DNA of 64,000 nucleotides, taken from the NCBI GenBank assembly GCA_030340625.1, contig JAOPHQ010005707.1, positions 124,001 to 188,000 of the forward strand, written 5' to 3'. This DNA is from Merluccius polli (lineage: Eukaryota; Chordata; Actinopteri; Gadiformes; Merlucciidae). The stretch's first letter is position 1; the number at the start of each line of letters is the position of its first letter. Both the position numbers and the translations under genes were made by a program. The notes below the pieces were generated by a model, which did not search any database, was not told where the DNA came from, and saw only the letters and a list, made by a program, of their open reading frames with translations. Shown one piece after another: positions 41,837 to 51,760 of the stretch.

Positions 41837-42118
41837 TACTTATTAAGGGACCTTTTGGTCTTTATTTGTCATTCCCATGTTCGGGAACGAAATTTGTCCT
41901 CTGCATTTAACCCATCCTACTGTACATAGGAGCAGTGGGCTGCTATGATCAGCGCCCGGGGAGCAAGTTGGGGTTCAGGGTTCAGTGTCTTGCTCAAGGA
42001 CACTTCGACACGCAGACAGTTTGGAAGCGGGGATCAAGGGGATCGAACCGCCGGCCCTACGGTTAGTGGACGACCCGCTCTGTCCACCCGCTCTACCTAC
42101 TGAGCTACTGCCGCCCCC
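41837..42118 (-). mobile_element. tRNA-derived SINE (V-SINE-like)
   Basis: On the minus strand GGCGGCAGTAGCTCAGTAGG (A box) and GGCGGTTCGATCCCC (B box) form a tRNA-like head. Next come the core CTTGAGCAAGACACTGAACC, the 3' part ATGGGTTAAATGCAGAGGAC, and the tail AATGACAAATAAAGACC. It is complete from head to tail. It would be transcribed by RNA polymerase III and copied by a partner LINE of the CR1/L2 group. Confidence 0.88.
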
Positions 42119-42419
42119 TTTAGGCAAGGCAACTTTATTTATATAGCAAATTTCATACATGAGGCAGACTCAAAGTGATTCACATAAAAACATGTCAAAC
42201 AATAAAATGAAATAAAAGAACAGTTACAAAATGTAATAATAAAGATAAAAAGGTGAAGTCTTAAATCTTCAGGAAGTTTATTCCAGCTATTTGTTGCAAG
42301 CAGGATTTGTTTTTCCCATGTTTTGTATTGACTCTGGGAACCATTAACAGATTGGTCCCAGATAACCTTGCGGTTTAGAAGGCTCATGTAGTGAAAGCAT
42401 TTCAGTGATATACTTTGCA

Positions 42420-43850
42420 GTCAATTATCTGACATACAGGTATTTTGGTCTTTGTTAGCACTCAGCATTCTGAACAAGCTGTAGCTGCCTAAGAGCCATT
42501 TTGGAAGACCTGCAAGGAGACCATTACAATAATCTAGCCTACTAGTAATAAAGGCATGTACAAGTCCTCTTAGTCTTGCTATATTTTTAAGGTGATAGTA
42601 GGCCAATTTTGTTACTGATTTGATATGGCTGTTGAAATATAGAGCCGAATCCATGATAAAACAGAGATTTCTGGCTTGGTTTTTGGTTTGCAAAGACAGA
42701 GAGAGTGAAGGTGTAACTGTTAACTGTCGTTTTTAGCCCTGAAAATAATTATCTCAGTTTTTTTCTTATTTAATTGGAGGAAATTATGGCACATCCAGTC
42801 TTTGACTTGCTCAATGCACTGTGCGATAGTCATTTGGTGATGGTGCTATATATATTTGAGTGTCGTCAGCATAGCAATGGCAATATTATTATTTCACATG
42901 ATTAGCCCTAGCAGGAGCATGTAAAGGTTAAATAAAGATGGTCCTAAGATTGAACCTTGGGGGACTCCACACATCACATTAGTTAGTTCAGATACATAGT
43001 TGCCAATGGAAACAAAATAATTCCTGTCTTGTAGATATGACCTGAACCAACTAAAGGCTGTGCCTGAAAGCCCTACCCAGTTTTCCAACCTGTCCAAAAG
43101 TATTGACTGGTCAACAGTGTCGAACGCAGCACTGAGGTCTAATGGCATTAATATTGAAATTTTGCCAGAGTCAGTGTTGAACCTTGATTGAACCTTGGGG
43201 GAGTCAGTGTTAAGACGGATGTCATTTACAACTTTAATAAGAGCAGTCTCGGTGCTGGGAAGAGGTTGAAATTCTCACTGGAGGTTATCATAGCCGCCAG
43301 TTGAGGCAACTTTCTCAATGATTTTACTTAATAACAGTAGATTTGATGAGATTTGATTAGTGTTAGAGTTTTAAAAGTAAATGCAATTTTCAAGGCTTTT
43401 GGAAAATGCCTGATTGGAGAGAGCTGTTAACTATTTGCAGTACGTCTGTTTCTAGGCAGTCAAAAACATTCTTAAAGAAGCTGGTAGGTAAGGCATCGAG
43501 GCAGCAGGTGGATGGCTTAAGTTGTGTCACCATTTCCTCAAGAGTTTTTGAGTCTATGACATTAAAGCGTGTCATCATTGCCATGTTACTTTTGTCTAAA
43601 CAAGGTAGTGATCCAACATTTTAGTTTGAAGCGGAAATATTGATGTTGTGTCTAATGCCTTCAATTTCATCAGAAAAAAGGATGTAAACTCATTGCATTT
43701 CTGGGTGGAAAGGAGTTCCGGGGGTATTTGTGTTGGGGGATTGGTCAGTCTATCAATGGTTACAAATAGGGTTTGTGCATTATTAGTGTTGCTATTAATG
43801 ATATTGGAGAAAAAGGTTTCTCTAGCACTTTTTAAGTCCAAATTGTAGGC
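42420..43850 (-). pseudogene. L2 LINE ORF2 reverse transcriptase fragments
   Basis: LKPSTCCLDALPTSFFKNVF (early RT), LDLSAAFDTVDQSILL (catalytic Asp block), YVSELTNVMCGVPQGSILGP (block 4) and the C-terminal LDYCNGLLAGLPK are recognisable in separate frames. The YADD block is disrupted. Confidence 0.88.
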
Positions 43851-44299
43851 ATGGAGGCTCTCTATAGATTATAGATTTCACGGTGAACATGAACTTTTGT
43901 TTTTCGCCAGATGCATTCCGCTTTCCGGCATTCTCTTTTCTGGGCTGTTACAGAAGCAATATTTCTCCAGGATGCTTTTTGCTTACCAGAGATTATTTTA
44001 ACCTTAGCAGGTCTAATGACATTTATAGCATTCACAATTTTGGAATTAAAGTTATCTACAAGATCATCAGTAGTACATTGGGAGGGAGGTGGTAACACGG
44101 AAATGGCGTTTGATCATTGATATACCGTTTTTTGATAGTATTTGATTTGATCTGTATGTCAGGAATAAAGGATATATCAAAGAAAAAACAAACATAGTCA
44201 GACAGGGACAGATCAATCACAGAAATATCAGAAACACTGAGACCCTTTGTGATAATCAAGTCCAGGGTGTGCCCCTTACAAAAAGTAGCCCCTTTCACG

Positions 44300-44961
44300 T
44301 GTTGAGACAAATGTGTCCAGAATAGCAAAGAGTTCTTTCACACCCTTATCATTCAAATCATCAGTATGAAAATTAACGTCACCAGTTATAACTAGAAAGT
44401 TAGTCAATAATTCTGTAAAGTCGTCAAAAAAGTTTGCTTGTAGATAATTGATAGGAGAAATCTGGGGGAAAATTTCAAAACAGCACAAAGATATTCAAAG
44501 AATGGGAAATCAGCAAATGACATCCGTTTACCTTGAAATACATTTTTAAATATAACATCAACCCCTCCACCTCTTTTTCCAGATCTACATACATCCAAGA
44601 AGTTAAAGTTGGGAGGAGCTGTCGGAATAGTTGCACTGTTATATTGTTCCAACCATGTTTCAGTTAAAAACATAAAATAGTGAAAAATAGTATAGTAAAA
44701 AAGTGGTAATAAGATCATTAACTAAAAATGTATCAGAAAAATGTATTAAATTTTATATTTATTATAAAATTTGTTAGCCAATGATCTAACATTAAGAAAA
44801 CCCATCTTGATGGTGCTATTGACAATGATAGGCTCCAGTGCCGATTTTGGTTCGCAGGGACTAGTTATTAAGTTTGGCAAGATAGCAGTGTGTCTAAAGT
44901 TCACTTTGTTTACTCTCTTACTAGTCACAACAGGATCGGAGAAGGTGCCGGGCATTGACAT
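44300..44961 (-). pseudogene. L2 LINE ORF2 endonuclease fragments
   Basis: IKMGFLNVRSLANKF is the first endonuclease block (asparagine of the active site). FLTETWLEQYNSA gives the catalytic glutamate block. DVCRSGKRGGGVDVIFKN and FLVITGDVNFHTDD supply the later ones. They fall in different frames. Confidence 0.85.
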
Positions 44962-45368
44962 AAGCAGCCTGGGGTTCAGCTGATTTTGCGAGATTTCCCT
45001 CGTGACATTTTTATGACTAAACCCTATATCTTTTCAGGCACAGGTGCCTGGAGTGGTGAAGGGCGTGGGCTGGGCATCATAGACACAGATACAAGTCTAG
45101 TACCAACAACTTCCTGTTTCTTCATTTCATCAGTGAAATCATAATGGGTGGAGGCGGTGGAGGGAGATAGGGTGCATCTGGGAGAGGGTGGAGGGGGGAT
45201 GTTGTGGCTGAGGGACGGTTGAGGGGAGGTGTTGTGGTTGAGGGAGTGTGGAGGTCATCGTCGATGGGGGAGGGGGAAAGGGGGTGGCTGCTGACATCGT
45301 TGATGGGGGAGGGCATGGGCTGTGGTCTAACGTTCTTCAAGGCCTGTGCTCTGACTGTGGCCTGTGTG

Positions 45369-46010
45369 TCACACTGGGGTGGGGTAGAAGGGTGGGGTAG
45401 ATGGGTGGGAAAGCGAGAATAGAAGATTGTCCCTTAATAGTCCTGAGCCAAACCTGTTTGGGTGGAGGCCATCTGCTTTGAAAAGATATTTGCGCTCCCA
45501 GAACAAATAAAAATTGTCAATAAAGTCCCTTCCTCTTTCATTGCAGACTCTGGAAAGCCATGTATTTAATCCAAGTAGACGACTGTACATATTCATTCCC
45601 CTATCAACTGTTGGGAGGGGTCCACTGATGAATGATTTCATGTCAATTTTCTGATTTTCTGATATAATTGTGGTTATTTTCTGATTATCACTGACTGTCG
45701 CACCTGGGAAGCAATATGTTTTAATCTTCTTACTGCATATGTCCCTGATAGCAGAATCTCCTACAATCAGAGTGTCCGGTTCAGCCACTTGCTGTGGGAC
45801 AAACCCCTGTCTAGGCCATCTGCCTGGACGTGTCCTGGGGCATGCGTTTGAAGATCCATGATTGGCTCGCCTGCCTGGCGATATATTCATGGTCCATTTC
45901 CATTTCTCATCACGTTTCTGCAAGCTGTCGGCCGTGGACTCTTGTAGTGGCAGGAATCTGTTTTGTAGCGACAACGTTGGCTTCTGTGATAGGCTAGTCT
46001 GACTGTCCAT
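45369..46010 (-). pseudogene. L2 LINE ORF1 with SGNH/GDSL-esterase-like domain
   Basis: The frame MDSQTSLSQKPTLSLQNRFL is followed by DTLIVGDSAIRDI (GDS block I, with the nucleophile Ser), FISGPLPTVDRG (Asn-containing block replaced) and KADGLHPNRFGSGLL (DxxH block V). This esterase-like ORF1 is typical of CR1/L2 LINEs. The frame is intact over 213 codons although ORF2 is badly decayed. Confidence 0.8.
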
Positions 46011-46025
46011 GCTACTTTAGTTAGC

Positions 46026-46276
46026 CTAGCATTTGGCTAACTTTACCAGCTCATATTCCTCCCTATCGTCATCACTACTATTAGATTCAATTCGTACCCA
46101 TTCTAGAACCGGACAGGAACCTAATTCCTGCAGCTTGACGATTTCCGTTGTTGTGATGAACATCTGATTGGCCAATCTAGACGCTATCATGGATCTGGTT
46201 ACCCCAGGTCTGCCATGTTGATGGTGCCTTCCCCTTCCTCTGGATCGATCCTTGGGCCAATGGAATCTGCCAGAGC
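46026..46276 (-). pseudogene. unassigned ORF, right half across the hAT insertion
   Basis: HHQHGRPGVTRSMIASRLAN and CPVLEWVRIESNSSDDD lie on the minus strand directly left of the hAT. With the hAT removed, this region abuts 63023-63173, where a frame beginning MKKIRMLKHLGLTDS reads into the target duplication and on as LQALADSIGP. It may be the start of L2 ORF1 or the 3' part of the neighbouring retrovirus-like element. I could not decide. Confidence 0.35.
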
Positions 46277-47288
46277 CTGTAGAGCAGGGGTCCCCAAACC
46301 CCCGGGCCACATCCGGCCTGCCTAAACAATTGGAGTGGCCCGCTTAACGATCCCAAACAATCCCTCTAAACATGGCCTATTTTTTTAAATTGCATTTTCC
46401 TATATAGAGCTTGGCAACAATCGCTGCGTTCGCGCCGCAGTGTCGGGTGATCAAGCGTCAAGTGTGTGCGGGAGAGGAGAACGGAAGAAAGCCGGACAAC
46501 AAAATGTTGAAACTGTTGGGGAATCGGAAAATAGATTCAGAGTGCAAAGTTTTTAACATCAGTGGACAGATGACTTTTTTTTTGTCCAGTGCAAGGAAAA
46601 AGCAGTTTGTCTAATCTGCAAAGAGACAGTGGAAAGAATTTAACATCCGCCGACATTATGAAACCCACCACGGAGGGCAGTATGCTAGCTTGCTGGGCCA
46701 CGTGAGGAGAGACAAGGTGGCTTGGCTAAAAAGTGGATTTGCTGCCCAGCAGAGTACAATGCTACGCCAAACACAGATGAACCTGTCACCCGTTCGGGCC
46801 AGCTTCAAGGTAGCTAAACTGATTGCAAGCTGTGGAAAGTCGTTCAGTGATGGGGAGTTTGTTAAAGGGACACTAAGTAGTTTTTTTTAGTAATTTATTA
46901 CCTCAAATCAACGTCTTCATTCATAAATAAGTCCCCATTGGTGTACAATTATCTCTGTCAACAATCTCACTTATCCTCCTGAGCGAAGAATCACTTATCA
47001 GAATTTACATAGGACGGGCAAGCTCTATGGAGGCTTCCATGTCCTTCCGGTCTATGAACTGCCGAGAGGGACAAAAAGCACTACGTGGTACAGGTAAGGC
47101 TAAACGCGTTTTCACTCAGAGCCAGCGTGACTGTGGAACAGAGAAGGAGCTTAGCGAGATGCGCTTGTCGCTTAAAAAACGATATAAACATGAGAACATA
47201 ATTCACTATCTTGCTCGAGGAGTAATTACTCATACATGCTCACACTAATGATTCAATGCAGTTTGAAGTTTGTTTGAAACAACGTACC

Positions 47289-47740
47289 CAGTGCCCGAAG
47301 TGGGCCGGTACGCACCGGTACGCAGTACCGGCACTTCTACATTTTACCCTTTAGCGTACCGGCACTTTTTCTTGCGTACCGGCACTTGTCACAGGCTGCG
47401 GTCGTAGGTCCGCAGTGGGTTACGATCGCGCCCCCCCCCCCGTTGGTCGTAGGTCCAGGGTGGGTTAATATCCCCCCCGTCGGTCGTAGGTCCGGGGTGG
47501 GTTAATATCCCCCCCCCGTTGGTCGTAGGTCCGGAGTGGGTTAATATCGCGCACCCCCCCCCACCCCCGTCGGTCGTAGGTCCGGGGTGGGTTAATATCC
47601 CCCCCCCCCCCCCCCCCCCCCCATCGATCGTAGGTCCGGGGTGGGTTAATATCGCCCCCCCCCCCCCCCCCCCCCCCGTCGCTTATATGTGAATAAGGGA
47701 GTATCGTACCGGCACTTATTTTTTTCCACTTCGAGCACTG
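47289..47740. mobile_element. hAT MITE nested in the TTAA MITE
   Basis: TIRs CAGTGCCCGAAGTGG and CCACTTCGAGCACTG, flanked by AACGTACC (47281-47288) and AACATACC (47741-47748), 7 of 8 matching. Its interior has four or more GTACCGGCACTT motifs and a C-rich minisatellite. Confidence 0.88.
47393..47690. repeat. C-rich minisatellite (GTCGGTCGTAGGTCCGGGG)
   Basis: About six units GTCGTAGGTCCGGGGTGGGT plus TAATATC and a poly-C run. Reverse complement of the unit in the 31820-32250 MITE. Confidence 0.92.
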
Positions 47741-48469
47741 AACATACCTCAACATCCGAAACAAAACTTGATGAAGTGGTGTTTGAAGACATGTTATCAT
47801 GTTGTCATAGCTTCTTGAATCTTGACTAATACCGCTTGCCGTAGTTCGAAAACGCGAGGCGCTAGAGAGCATAAATTCGTTTGAATGCAAAATACAATTT
47901 GACCACTAGATGGGGGACAAAACTACTTAGTGTCCCTTTAAGAAGTGTTTGAACGCTGTCGCGGAGGAGGTGTGTCCGGACAAGAAAGATGCCCTGAACG
48001 TGGAGTCTGTCCGCATCTACAGTTACCAGGTGAATTAAAGACATGGGGTATAATGTACATGTCCAGCTGAAAGAGAAAGCTAAAGATTTTGAGTGTTTTG
48101 CATTGGCAATGGATGAGAGCAATGACGTGCAGGACACAGCACAACTGCTGATTTAATTCAATTTTTGAAGTGTCTGAGGAGTTGGCAGCTCTACAAAGTC
48201 TCACAGATACTGACAGGAGAGGATATTTTTTGTAAAGTACGCCAAACAATGGAAGAGTTGGATTTAGACTGGTCTAAGCTGACTAGCATCACAACGGACA
48301 GTGCGCCGAGTATGGTTGGTGCGTCGCGGGGGCTAGTGGGGTGCATAAAAAGAGAAATGGAGGAACGAGGTCACACCCCACCATCCCACCCTGGAGCTAG
48401 GATCCTTATCATCACAGCACAAAAACCTCATCTAAGAGTCATGTAAATGCAAAACCAGATCACCTTATA

Positions 48470-48745
48470 TACCTGTTTATTACAATTATTCTGTAATATT
48501 GTTATTTCACTGTAGCCTTAGTAAACATACTTGTTAGACAAAATACTTGACTATTATTAACACACCTTTATCTGAGAATACAAAATCAGCTCAACAAGAT
48601 AAGACTACCAGTTCTATCTGTATTAATATTATTTCACTGTGACCTTAAGAAACAAACAAACCTGTAAATACAAAATACTTACCTGTTGTTAATGCACCTT
48701 TACTTTACTCTGTACATACAAAGTCAGCTCACCTAGATAAGACAA
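48470..48745. repeat. tandem ~130-bp repeat in the hAT interior
   Basis: Two units (from 48481 and 48617) share TTATTTCACTGT(A/G)(G/A)CCTTA, TACAAAATACTT and CTCA(A/C)C(A/T)AGATAAGAC. A third unit is continued beyond the L1 at 62640-62740 (ATTAATATTATTTCACTACC). Confidence 0.8.
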
Positions 48746-49204
48746 CTTTTTTTCTTCTTTTTTTTTATTACTATAATTATGTATATATATATTTTTTTAC
48801 ATTTTTTATTTTGGCAAATACATTCTTAATACAAATACATATAATCTCACACAGTTACAGCTGTATTACTGTTATCCGAATGTTGCCTCCAAAGTATTTA
48901 TTTATTTATTTTTTAAACAATAACATAGTTGACTATATATAGTCGAACATGGGAAGCTCTTCACTCCATGGTTCACCAGAGTTCTGTGGCAAGGGATATA
49001 CACATCCCCATACATATCCACTTGCATATCTACATATATACCTATGTACGCATATCGACATATATCCACATACATGCATACATATAGTAAGATCAAACAG
49101 AAAGTTACATACACATTGTTCTTATTGATGTCCGTACCTACACTCCCTGTTGTGTCTAGTACATAAATCTGTTAATTATGTCAACATCTCTTCAAAACAT
49201 ATGA

Positions 49205-49913
49205 TCAAGTCCATTTAAAATCTGATCTAACTGGTTTGATGTACTCAGTCCACTTGGTCCAAATCAGGTAATTTTTTTCTTTTTGGGTCCTGAGGGAGAA
49301 TGATAGTCGTTCCATAATATAAATTTCACGTATTATTTCTATCCACTCTTCAATAGTTGGTGGGTCTGATTTTAGCCATCTCCTTGTGACAGCCTTTTTA
49401 CTTGCTGCCAGAAGTATATGAGCAAGTTTCTTGTCGTTATTACTCCATCTATCTAGTTGGATGTCACCCATGTAAATAGTATCACATCTGAGAGGAATAC
49501 TACTACCAAATACATTGTTAACATGTTTATGTATTTCTTGCCAGTAGGGGACAAGGACCTGGCAACTCCAGAATATGTGGAAGTGGTTAGCATTGTTTTC
49601 CCCACAGAGCCTCCAACAACTGCTGCCATCTCCAAAATGTGCTTTTTGCTGTGGAGTAATAAAGAATCGTACAATATTCTTCCAGCAGAATTCGCGCCAC
49701 GTGGATGAACTAGTTGAACTCCACTGTATTGCACACACTCTGTGTTATCTGATTTACATTGAAGAATACCTTTGTACATTTTGGAAATGATATTACTGCA
49801 AGTCTCCACGACTTGGATGCTGACAAAAATAGTTTTAGGATACCTGATTCTTCTGCTTTCAGAGCTGTGCTCAAGTTCTGAACGAAATAGTGTCGAACCT
49901 GAAGGTACCTAAA
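49205..49913 (-). pseudogene. L1 ORF2 C-terminus (with Cys-rich zinc-knuckle-like motif)
   Basis: Across the Gypsy insertion site L1 resumes (KSDFFRYLQVRHYFVQN). It continues as FCWKNIVRFFITPQQKAHF, SSCWRLCGENNANHFHIFW and WTKWTEYIKPVRSDFKWT. The C..C...H..H-like spacing is the usual vertebrate L1 C-terminal knuckle. Confidence 0.85.
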
Positions 49914-50841
49914 TGTGACATAGCCGAATTAGGTTTAGAATTACCAGGCTACCTTTGCTTATCCAGATGAATGCCCTACCTCCTGGATGATAACTCCCTG
50001 TAGAAATAACAAAACATGCTTTTCACTCCAAACCAACAAAAGAAAAACTTAAAACTAAACTTAAACAAACTAAAGAAAATAACGCAGTACACACATGCAA
50101 AAAGGGAATTAACACCACTAGAGGGGGATAAATCCAGCCACCAGCAGGGGAGGAAGCCAGCAAGCGACAAGACCACCAACACTGATTTACAACCCAGCGT
50201 TAATAACAAAACAAAATAACAAAACAACGAACAACACCCAAACACCACCACATGAACACGCACACACCCACACTCACACACACACACGCAGACACTCCGA
50301 TCCGAAACCCCCAAGCAAGCGGCCCTCCAGCTAGCGGTGGCTAGTAGCCACCTGACAGCTAGCCGAGCCTAGACGAGCGGCCGGAGAGGGGGAGATGCGA
50401 CCTCACTACAGCGAGGGGATCGGGCCGCACAGCAACAAAGGAACAGAACAGCAACAGCATGAAATGCAACAGACCCGTATGACGGAGACAGAGAGAGAGA
50501 GAGACGGAACCCAGACAGAGGACCACTGCGTCCGAACACTGGATGTGAGATAGACACGCACGCAACAACATGAGGTAGAAAGTACGAGGCCGGTATTACG
50601 GTCCAGGAAGTGCAGCACGCCACCGTGGCTGTAACCCGATGGCAAACAGTGCAGAAGGTTGAAAGAGGGGCGAGAGACCACGATGAAGCGGTTCTGGAAA
50701 GAAAAGATGAAAATCTCTCCCGCGGAGCCTGCACCCTATTTATGGTGCACCGCTGCTAATTTCCCACTTACGGAGTGGGCGGGGCGGGGAAGAGACATTC
50801 AACCCACCGGTGCCAGTTCAGTGAACGCTCTTCCTGTCACA
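49914..50841 (-). repeat. Gypsy 3' LTR with 130-bp deletion
   Basis: 928 bp. It is identical over nearly all shared length to the 5' LTR but lacks the segment after GTTTAGAATTACCAG (partner 56513 to about 56642). The breakpoint lies between short 'cag' repeats. Confidence 0.93.
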
Positions 50842-50938
50842 ATTTCCCCCCTCATTTGGTGTCGTCGTCCCGACGACCGACAGCTGGTAATGAAAGATAC
50901 CTGCAGCCAAGGAGCCTTCGCAGAAACCTTGGGCCTAT

Positions 50939-51760
50939 CTACAGGGTCTGATAGGGCAAGGTTTCCTCCACTGTACCAATGGCATGTGGGAGTCGGTGAG
51001 GGTTTGGATGTTGACCCGCTCCTGCTCGGGCTGTCCTACGCAGAACCAACTCACTATCTGTGGCTGATGACTGCGGACTGCAGGGCGGTGCTGTTCTGTG
51101 GTCCTCAGCTATACCTGGGTCCGTAGAAGTGGAGGGCACGCCTTCAACTGAAGTGGTTGGGACAACATCCACTGCTGGCATGCTCAAAGCCTGTGGTGGT
51201 TCAGGGACTAGGGCCAGCAAGTCTTCATCCTCAGATTCACCGCCACTTGAAGGAGGAACAGTGGAAGCCTGTGAATGACTGAGAGGGCTGGCAGCTGGAG
51301 ATGTTAACACCACACAGGCCTTTAGCAATGTCCGATGGATGTGCCTGAGTTGCTGTAGATCTCCCACCGGTGCTATGGCATAAACTGAGCCTCCCTCTGG
51401 GGGTGCTCTCACTACCTGATACACCACTGGACTCCACAGGTCATGGATCTTATGCCTGCCCCGCACATTTAGATCCCGGAGATAAACCCGTTGACCCTCC
51501 CCCAGTGGTGCATCATGCACGTTCATGTCATGCCGGGCCTTACGACTGTCAGCTGCTACCTGCAGGCGTTCCCGTACCCCTTCAAAAGCCACCCGCAGCC
51601 GAGTTTGGTGTTCCAGGACCCAATCATGTACACTCCCAACAGTTGGTTCTGTTACACGGCCAAGCAGAAAATCGATAGGGAGTCTTGGCTCCTGGCCGAA
51701 CATAAGGAAGTGTGGGGATTCCCCAGTTACCTGATGGGGGGTGCTATTATAGCAAAACAA
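50939..51760 (-). pseudogene. Gypsy integrase C-terminus (displaced by a frameshift)
   Basis: The frame FCYNSTPHQVTGESPHFLMF continues the integrase after the shift. Then LEHQTRLRVAFEGVRERLQV, LGEGQRVYLRDLNV and HKIHDLWSPVVYQVVRAP (GPY/F-like module), and a low-complexity Ser/Pro tail. This is the only frame defect I found in pol. Confidence 0.92.

Larger units (their letters stand above)
42119..46020 (-). mobile_element. L2-clade LINE, decayed, antisense
   Basis: The minus strand carries ORF1 (46010-45369), endonuclease (44961-44300), reverse transcriptase (43850-42420) and a 3' UTR ending near 42121 with TATATAAATAAAGTTGCC-like sequence. All coding parts are broken into short frames by stops and frameshifts, so this is old. 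No target duplication was identified. Confidence 0.85.
46866..47937. mobile_element. TTAA-flanked MITE inside the hAT transposase
   Basis: TTAA (46862-46865) then AGGGACACTAAGTAGTTTTT; at the other end AACTACTTAGTGTCCCT then TTAA (47938-47941). The element cuts the transposase frame cleanly between GEFVK and KCLNAV. Same end-type as 13150-13567 (AGGG...CCCT with TTAA). It contains a further hAT MITE. Confidence 0.92.
46430..48450 (+). pseudogene. hAT (Charlie/ZBED-type) transposase, broken
   Basis: In order: NRKIDSECKVFN and VCLICKETVER, then one frame over FNIRRHYETHHGGQYASL (the BED zinc finger C..C..H..H), VRRDKVAWLKSGFAAQQST, RQTQMNLSPVRASFKVAKLI and SFSDGEFVK. The TTAA MITE interrupts here; the frame resumes at 47942 with KCLNAVAEEVCPDKKDALN, then TMEELDLDWSKLTSITTDSA and SMVGASRGLVGCIKREMEER. 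The hAT dimerisation domain is missing. Similar transposases gave rise to host genes such as ZBED5 and GTF2IRD2. Confidence 0.9.

Noticed and set aside
42118..42160. tRNA gene on the minus strand (A and B boxes)
   Set aside because: The tRNA-like part is followed by a SINE core and tail and does not fold into a full tRNA; annotated as a SINE.
47465..47890. Gly-rich minus-strand frame
   Set aside because: Product of the C-rich minisatellite, which is non-coding in a MITE.
49976..50734. Several Cys/Val-rich frames, repeated at 56671-57435
   Set aside because: They lie in both LTRs of the Gypsy element and have no start context or conservation signal apart from LTR identity.
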